NCBI RefSeq assembly: GCF_001653235.2
Contig: NC_035793.1
Span: 4,278,001-4,342,000, forward strand
DNA: 64,000 nt
Direction of reading: 5' to 3'
From: Pochonia chlamydosporia 170
Lineage: Eukaryota; Ascomycota; Sordariomycetes; Hypocreales; Clavicipitaceae
The notes under the pieces were generated by a model. It saw only the letters and a program-made list of their open reading frames with translations. It was not told where the DNA came from and did no database searches. A program made the position numbers and the translations under genes. Within the stretch, counting starts at the first letter, position 1; every line of letters starts with the position of its first letter. Shown here in pieces: positions 58,151 through 64,000 of this stretch.

Positions 58151-58691
58151 AAAACCTACCTATAAGAAGTATATTTCTTAATTAGGGTAAGAGGTATTTC
58201 TATTATAGCTAGGATGCTCCTAGGCATAATCTTATAGCTAGTCTAGCAATAAGGCATAGTAATCTAGCAGCTAGTTAGCAGTAAATATACTACTAGAACT
58301 ATAAAGAGTACCTACTAAATTAATAAAATTTTAGGATAGGAAATTATAAAAATATAGGAATTCTATTAAAAATTAAGGGGATTAGCACTACTATATAGCT
58401 AACTTATAGCAAGAGCACTAGCAAGCTGCTACTATAAGAAGTACTTATAAGGATAAGAGGGGATAAAGGAGGAAAGAAGGAAAGGAAGGAAAGAAGGGAG
58501 AAAGGTCCTACTTATATATCTAGGGGATTAGGATTAATAGCTAATAGCTATAGAGTTAATAGCTGCCCTAGCAGCTATTAGCTTATAGCTGCTTAGGCAC
58601 CTATTAGCAGCTAATTAGGCATCCTAGGGCTAGAAGCTATTTATAGCTGTAAGTTACTAGCAATATAGCTATAACTAAGTATAATTACAAC

Positions 58692-58701
58692 AAAAGGAGG
58701 G
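58692..58701 (+). other. Polypurine tract
   Basis: AAAAGGAGGG lies 6 bp upstream of the 3' LTR, the usual primer for plus-strand synthesis. Confidence 0.7.
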
Positions 58702-58707
58702 TAACTC

Positions 58708-58931
58708 TATTAGAAGCTATCCCTAAGAGGGGCTAACTATAAGAAGCAGACACTATACTGCTACCCTACTCCTAGTATAAAAGGAAGGGGAGAAGAGATC
58801 TTTAGGGTTTTAAAGGAGGTTAGAGATTAAGACTATTATTATTCTAACTGCTAGATATCTGCTATTTTGCTATAAATATAAGATTACTTCCCTTATCTCT
58901 TACTCTGCTTATTTGAACACCCTCCCTAACA
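58708..58931 (+). repeat. 3' LTR
   Basis: Begins TATTAG (TGTTAG before mutation) and ends CTAACA; otherwise colinear with the 5' LTR. Confidence 0.9.
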
Positions 58932-58936
58932 ATAGC
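58932..58936. repeat. Target-site duplication, right copy (ATAGC)
   Basis: Identical to 51760-51764. Confidence 0.85.
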
Positions 58937-59559
58937 CTAAATTTATATTAGTCTGCTAGATTATATAATTCTATAAATCTAATAAGATAGATAGTTCTTA
59001 TACTACTATATCTTCTATCTAATAGATAATTGCTATATCCTTATAATAAATTATAATAGAAACCTAACTATATAAGAATTTAGGCAAGATATAGAAGAAG
59101 CTAATTATAAGTTTTAATAATAAAATATTCTATCTATTTTTCTACTTATAATTACCTTAATATTAATAATTTATAAGGCAACTATATTAAATGCGCTTAG
59201 CTAGGCAACTAGTATATTACATGCAGGTAAAGCAGTATATAATCTATAGCCTAAGAATTCTTTACTTCTCTAGGGTATTATATAATATTAAATTAGCTAA
59301 GACCTATTTATTACTTTACGCGAGAAATATACTTCTCTATATGCTTGCGTTTATGTAGGGAAGGCATATAAAGTAAACCTATTAATAAAGTTTATAAGGA
59401 GTTTAGCTAGATATAATAGCAGTATTTATAATTAATTAACTCACTAATATATATAGGTATTTAAGTCTATAATATAATAAAGTATAAAGGTAAGGTGGGC
59501 ATATAAAAAGATAGTAAAAAAATAAGAAAAGTTGGTAAAGGTTAATATATAAGGTTACA

Positions 59560-59735
59560 AGATTGCGGCTAAGTAGAGCGCGGCTTCGCCCACCTTCTCG
59601 CTGCGCGGGTGCCTGGCTCACTCAGCCGCGCGACACACACCTACAGGGCTCACCCAGCTCACCCAAGGGTCGCGCGACGTCGCGCGATTTGCTGGAGCGG
59701 GGGAGCCAAATCCGCAAGTTTCTCGGGGTCCCAAT
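59560..59735. other. GC-rich junction patch with an 18 bp perfect palindrome
   Basis: After 14 kb of AT-rich DNA, composition jumps to strongly GC-rich. TCGCGCGACGTCGCGCGA (59670-59687) is its own complement, and tandem GCTCACCCA(G/A) units lie beside it. It forms the breakpoint of the truncated transcription factor gene. Possibly the end of an unclassified transposon. Confidence 0.55.
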
Positions 59736-60533
59736 AGCGAGAACAAGGTAATTGTTGATTGATGCTAGTTCATCTGACTTGTGCTCCATGGCTGCCCACG
59801 GGTGCAAGTCCTCAAGCAGTTTCGAGATGTCAAATAAGTCTACCAGACTGGTCGTTGCCACTAGATAGTTCGCAATAGCCGCTTCAGTGTCGATATCGTT
59901 GGTTGGAGGTGGATTTCTGCATCTACCAATGCCTCGAGCCGCCGCTACATGCCCAGCAGGCATGTTTTCCAAGGCCAAGTGACTGGTCTCTGGGGCAAAG
60001 GAATGTTGACCCAAACAACATGTCATCAATTGCCTGACTGATTGGAAAAACGACCACGGAGCACGATCCCCGATAAATATCAGCTTGCCTTGGTCATCAC
60101 ACAGCAGTCGTGCCTCCAGTGGCACGTCGGTATCGTCTTCTGCGGAAGACTCAATGGCATCTTCCACAGGTTTCTCTCCGATTACAACCGATGCCATATC
60201 AGAAGAAAATCCTTTCCCATCAGCTGTTGTATCTCCAGGAGTTCGTCCACCAAGACTTCCGTCGACCTTTGCCGACACCAACCTATCCGCCTTCTTCTTC
60301 CGTCGTTGGTGCGGGGAGTAACGGCATCCCTCAGGCGGACGTCGAACTATACAGCAACCGCAGGGTAAGTTTCCATCACACTTCGTTTTACGTGCTTTGC
60401 AGTTATCGCATGCATTGGAAATGCGGCTCCGGATGTGCCAAAGACTCTTCGGCTGTTGCCATGCGTCTTTGACGTTATACTCGTCCATTGCAGGCAACCT
60501 GTCAACTTGGAAGCTCCGGATGGGGTTATTCAA
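59622..60533 (-). pseudogene. C-terminally truncated Zn2Cys6 transcription factor
   Basis: The N-terminus has a complete binuclear cluster: ACDNCKARKTKC, then DGNLPCGCC and a final GC in C-x2-C-x6-C-x5-C-x2-C-x8-C spacing, followed by a basic RRKKKADR region. The body is a typical linker and the start of the regulatory domain (FFQSVRQLMTCCLG, EAAIANYLVATTSLVDLFDI, SINNYLVLAIG). At about 59745 the family sequence ends and a GC-rich foreign stretch supplies the last ~40 residues (NLRIWLPRSSKSRD onward). Usual length is 600 or more; only about 265 true residues remain. ATG 60488 (MDEYNV) is an equally possible start. It may still bind DNA, but the activation part is gone. Confidence 0.72.
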
Positions 60534-61295
60534 GTGGGAAAACCCCGACGATAGCGAGATCTGGGCTCGGAATTTGTCAAGTCTGTTCGAACCGTTACAA
60601 GGTTGCCTTGATCAGTGCATACGGCTGTGCTGCCTTCCTTTTTCCCGGCCCAAGCCGTGAGTCGCTGGCTCAGGGATGACGGGCTCGGATCGTTTCCGCA
60701 ATTACCGATATCTGGAGTGTCCAGACTCCGGACCGAGTTCCGGGTTCTGCCCACCTGCTTATTCTGTGAAGAAATAGACCTCTGATTGATAAGCTGAGGA
60801 GCCATATAGCCATTCCGTATGAAGAGAGCAAATAATACATTTGCTTAACATGGCGGCGCAGGTCCTCGTTTAGTTGAGCATCTTACTGGAAGGAGGTAAG
60901 AGTAACTTATATTTATCACACTTGCTAAGATAGTATGCTGTCTTGGAAATAAAATACAAGAGACGATAAGTGCAGACAGCATGGAGAGCAAAGGAAAGGG
61001 ATGTTAACTACAACAGGAACAAAGCCATGTATATTCTTGTAGTTGGCACACATTGCAAATATAGTTCTAATAAAATTCTCCCTTAACATTCCATCGACAG
61101 ATAGCGCTAAACGCCTCGCCAAAAGTCGCAAGTCTATTGCAGAGGAAATGCCAGAACAGCTACAAAGGCGTAGATTATGATTCAGAAAAACGGATCGTAA
61201 AAAACTGGCCGTCACCAAACAATATACACCACAATGCACCAAGTCAATCACGGCAATCAACATCCTCAGACTTCGCTTCCCCGCAGCAGGAGTGT
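60534..61295. other. Intergenic
   Basis: Upstream of the truncated regulator and downstream of the permease. No supported gene. Confidence 0.45.
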
Positions 61296-63318
61296 TTAGA
61301 TAACTGCACGCAGAATGCGCTTGGGTAGATTGGCCCAAGTCTTCTCCTCCTCAGGTTCCTCCTCTTCAAGCAAGACAATTCCCGTTTGAAGATCCATGTC
61401 ACTGGCCCTGACGTACAACTTCCAGTCACGGGAGTGAATCTTCCAACCGAGGTACAGGAAGAGGATGACGGGGCCGGCGAGGAAGGACATGAAGAAAGCC
61501 TCAGCAGTTGGTGGTGCGCCACTAGCAGCCTGACATATCCTGTTAGTAAAGGGATAAGATTGACTCCAAGGACTGAAAAACTTACAAAAAGAGCAGAGTA
61601 GAAGGTGGCGACGAGAGCAAGAATGTTCAGACCAAGGCCGAGGGCACTGCCGATGACGCCGAACGGAGACTTGTAGGGGACAAGCTTCAAGTTGATACCC
61701 TGGGCCTTGAAACCAGCGCGCATGCGGATATGGGCAAGGCAAATACTGCCCCAGACGAAGAGGAATGCGAGACCGGAAAGGGCAAGAAGCCAGTCAAAGA
61801 TTTTACCACCTTGAGGAGACTCGCCGACGTAGGCCAGGAGACCGAAAGCAAGTTGGATGACGACGCACCAGAGAGGGCGACCCTTGCTGTCAATATAGTT
61901 GAGGAATTTGGGGGCGTGTCCGCGAGTCGCCATGGCCTGCATGGTTCGAGTGGAACCGAAAGTGCACGAGTTGGCGACAGACAAGACGGAGATGGTGATG
62001 ACTGCGTTGAAGATGGACGGAAGGACGTTGATGCCGGCATCCTGGATAGCCAAGACGAAAGGCGAGGCCTTGGTATTAGCACCAGACGCACCTAGGAGAC
62101 GCTTATCATCGCTTCGGAGAATGGTGCCGACGATGAAGAGGTTGATGACGTAGAACAGGGCGATACGCCAGAAGACCTGCTTGGAAGCAGTGGGAATGGA
62201 CTTTCGAGGGTTCGCAGACTCAGCAGCAGCGAGACCAACCATCTCAGTACCACCAAAGGCGAAGGCTATGCCACAAGTTAGCAAGAAGAGACAAAAAGTC
62301 ACACAAGAAGGATGAGAATAACTCACCCGCAACGACAAAGACGGCGCAGAAGCCCTTGAAGTTAGTAAAGGCACCAGGATCGTGCCAGTACTTTGTGCCA
62401 AGGTAACCCTGGTTGCCGACACCGCCACAGTTGATAATGATGCCGAGGATAATGAAACCCACGCAAGCGCAGATTTTGATGATGGAAAGAACAAACTCGA
62501 CTGCGAACTAATTAGAGTCAGGTTTCACGAGAGGATTAAGCGACAATGCTCACCTTCGCCATAGCCACGGACACCAAAGACTTGCACAACGACGAGAACG
62601 AAAAGGAAGACGGTTACCCACACGGCCTGTTGATTGCTCGTTAGATGTCGGGTCTTGTTACGGAGGCTGTAATGGGGACTAAAACTGATGAAGCCAAGAC
62701 GGCAGCCAAGTCGGGTGCCAAGAGAGGCGGCAACATACCATGTGGATATCGGTGCGCCAAAACTCAATCGTCTTAGATGCGGCGATCAACTCAAAGGGGA
62801 GAACGGTGAGCCAGGACAGAGCGTATTCCCAACCGCAGGCAAATCCCCACGATTGATCAACAAAGCGGACAATGTAAGTGTAGAAGGCACCGTTGACGGG
62901 ATACAGAACAGCCATTTCCGCAAGTGCCATATTAGTCATGAGCAACATGACGCCGATGATGAGATCTGTAATATCATGTTGGTCAAATTATCGTCGCGAA
63001 ATCGAAACGAAGTGACAAGAAATTTCTTACAGCCTGCAAATGGTCAGTTTTCTGTTTTCGCGAATTTCGAGTTGTTCAAATTTGCTCACCAATAACCAGA
63101 GACGCAGGACCACCCTTGGAAAGAGCACCTCCAGAACCGACGAAGAGACCAGCACCGATAGCGCCGCCGATAGCAATCATCTGCATGTGTCGACTGCGCA
63201 GGTCACGCTTAAGATGGCCCTCCGCCGGTTGCGTGGTGCCTTCTTCCACATCGTGAGACTGCGGTTTAACTGAAACCTCGGTCTCGAGATCCTTTGTGTG
63301 AGACTGTGAAGAGTCCAT
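61296..63318 (-). CDS. Amino-acid permease (AAT/Gap1-like, APC superfamily)
   Basis: Seven exons (63318-63090, 63033-63031, 62965-62739, 62626-62554, 62500-62327, 62265-61586, 61529-61296) give 539 codons in frame, a normal length for the family. Family marks: RDLRSRHMQMIAIGGAIGAG (TM1), GGPASLVIG, VLYPVNGAFYTYIVRFVD, WGFACGWEYALSWL, FGVRGYGEVEF, FAFGGTEMVGLAAAESANPR, SCTFGSTRTMQAMA, SALGLGLNILAL. About 12 helices. It imports amino acids by proton symport at the plasma membrane; specificity is broad in the nearest groups. Exon 2 is only GCT; without it one residue of the conserved IGYLIIG stretch would be missing and Gly-Tyr would become Asp. The N- and C-terminal tails are cytosolic and rich in acidic residues (LLEEEEPEEEK), typical of ubiquitin-regulated permeases. 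Confidence 0.92.
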
Positions 63319-64000
63319 GGTGGATGAGGTTTTTTGTTTCTCCTGAGGGTCAACTTGTGTGATTCAAGATGGGAAAAAGAGGAGAGACGAGATTGCCAAG
63401 AAGGACCTCTCGATGATCACCCCAGAGTCTCAGAAAACGGACCAAGGTAGGGGCGAGCATTGTCTTTATTCTTCGTAGGATTCAAGCAACCAACGTGACA
63501 TGGACCTGGACATGGACATGGACATGGGCCGCACTAGACAAGCTTTCCTTGGCTGCGCTAACGGTGCAGTTCCTCGCCCGGCGGGGTTCCAATGAAATGG
63601 AGACGTACGAGTATGTACTGCATGTGTCATTTGAAGCTGGTCTGGTGTATCCCGTTCTGGATAAGGTGGAGACTGGTCTCGACTATTGTACTTGAGTGAT
63701 CTGGTTGTTGAGGTGTTTGGATTGTGTTCGCCTTGATATGGGAAGGAATGCTGGTTCGTAAATTACCTCTGTTGCCAATCGTGAGAGAAAGTCCAAAGAC
63801 AAGAGTGAAATAACCAGCTGATTTAAATCACGACGTGTCTTCTACGGTTCGTACTACCAACATTTGTTTGCAAACCCTCGCGTTGTTTTGGAACAGTATA
63901 CGCGATGTTATCGAGGAATGATGAGTCGTTAACGACCCAGCCCTACCTTGCAACCCATACTCAGACACGAACCATGACATCTTCAAAGCCCAAAAATAAC
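63319..64000. promoter_or_regulatory. Promoter side of the permease gene
   Basis: No gene seen in the remaining 680 bp. A hexanucleotide repeat lies inside. I could not pick out a GATA-type nitrogen element cluster with confidence. Confidence 0.4.
63499..63528. repeat. Short (ACATGG)n tandem repeat
   Basis: Four to five units of ACATGG/ACCTGG in tandem about 180 bp upstream of the permease start. Confidence 0.8.

Larger units (their letters stand above)
51765..58931 (+). mobile_element. Complete but RIP-inactivated Ty3/gypsy chromovirus
   Basis: 7,167 bp from TGTTAG (5' LTR) to CTAACA (3' LTR), flanked by ATAGC on both sides. LTRs: 51765-51990 (226 bp) and 58708-58931 (224 bp). They differ by ten transitions and one 2 bp indel and by no transversion. 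In order on the plus strand: gag with a ruined zinc knuckle, protease, reverse transcriptase, RNase H, integrase, chromodomain. The chromodomain after integrase defines chromoviruses, which target heterochromatin. All frames contain TAG/TAA stops, so the copy is dead. A second, antisense frame lies between the chromodomain and the 3' LTR. Confidence 0.93.
45290..59545. repeat. AT-rich, RIP-like block of nested decayed transposons
   Basis: Base composition changes abruptly from ordinary to strongly AT-rich at about 45.29 kb and back at about 59.55 kb. Reading frames are full of TAG/TAA in place of CAG, CAA and TGG, and conserved Cys, Asp and His are replaced by Tyr and Asn, all explained by C-to-T/G-to-A change on both strands. 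This is the product of repeat-induced point mutation. Patches at about 45.9-48.4 kb and 50.1-50.4 kb are less affected and keep higher GC. Such blocks are usually heterochromatin. Confidence 0.85.

Noticed and set aside
61730..62095. 121-codon plus-strand frame
   Set aside because: Antisense shadow of the permease gene.
1..64000. CRISPR arrays, tRNA and rRNA genes, PKS or NRPS backbone genes
   Set aside because: None seen; CRISPR arrays are not expected in a fungus, and no tRNA cloverleaf or megasynthase motif was found by eye.

Overview
This window looks like a piece of a filamentous ascomycete chromosome, probably a Sordariomycete (Hypocreales-like); I cannot name the species. The reasons are short GT-AG introns (46-156 bp, mostly about 50), CTAAC-like branch points, SAT4-type membrane proteins, Zn2Cys6 transcription factors, LINE and MULE relics, and a chromovirus riddled with C-to-T type changes typical of RIP. 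Many genes are broken up by small introns, and the models below were rebuilt by joining exons so that frame and family motifs run through.

Layout. 0-16 kb is gene-rich: the tail of a sterol reductase, a half-size ABCG transporter, a small secreted cysteine-rich protein, a decayed Delta(24)-sterol-reductase-like FAD gene, a LURP-one/tubby-like protein, an SDR + FAD monooxygenase + Zn2Cys6 regulator trio, and a copper pair (a Ctr transporter followed by a small MerT-like membrane protein). 20-24 kb holds a cAMP-receptor-like GPCR converging on a SAT4/rhodopsin-type membrane protein. 23.7-30.2 kb has no gene I can support. 30.2-39 kb is a cassette of two tandem glycosyltransferase-like type II membrane proteins and a GH36/raffinose-synthase-type enzyme, bracketed by two direct copies of a ~180 bp repeat. 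39.8-43.8 kb has a small single-pass membrane protein, a MULE relic fused to a 5'-truncated Tad-like LINE relic, and a second SAT4 gene.

45.3-59.5 kb is an AT-rich block. Its core is a complete but dead Ty3/gypsy chromovirus (51,765-58,931) with two LTRs, an ATAGC target duplication, and a long antisense reading frame between the chromodomain and the 3' LTR that I do not recognise. A 428 bp MITE with 42 bp inverted repeats and several small palindromes sit upstream of it. The block ends in a short GC-rich palindromic patch that truncates a Zn2Cys6 factor at its C-terminus. The window closes with an intact amino-acid permease whose best gene model needs a 3-nt micro-exon.

The best candidates for something undescribed are the Ctr/MerT-like copper pair, the antisense frame of the chromovirus, the repeat-bracketed GT/GT/GH36 cassette, and the micro-exon. 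All family calls come from reading motifs by eye; no search was run.
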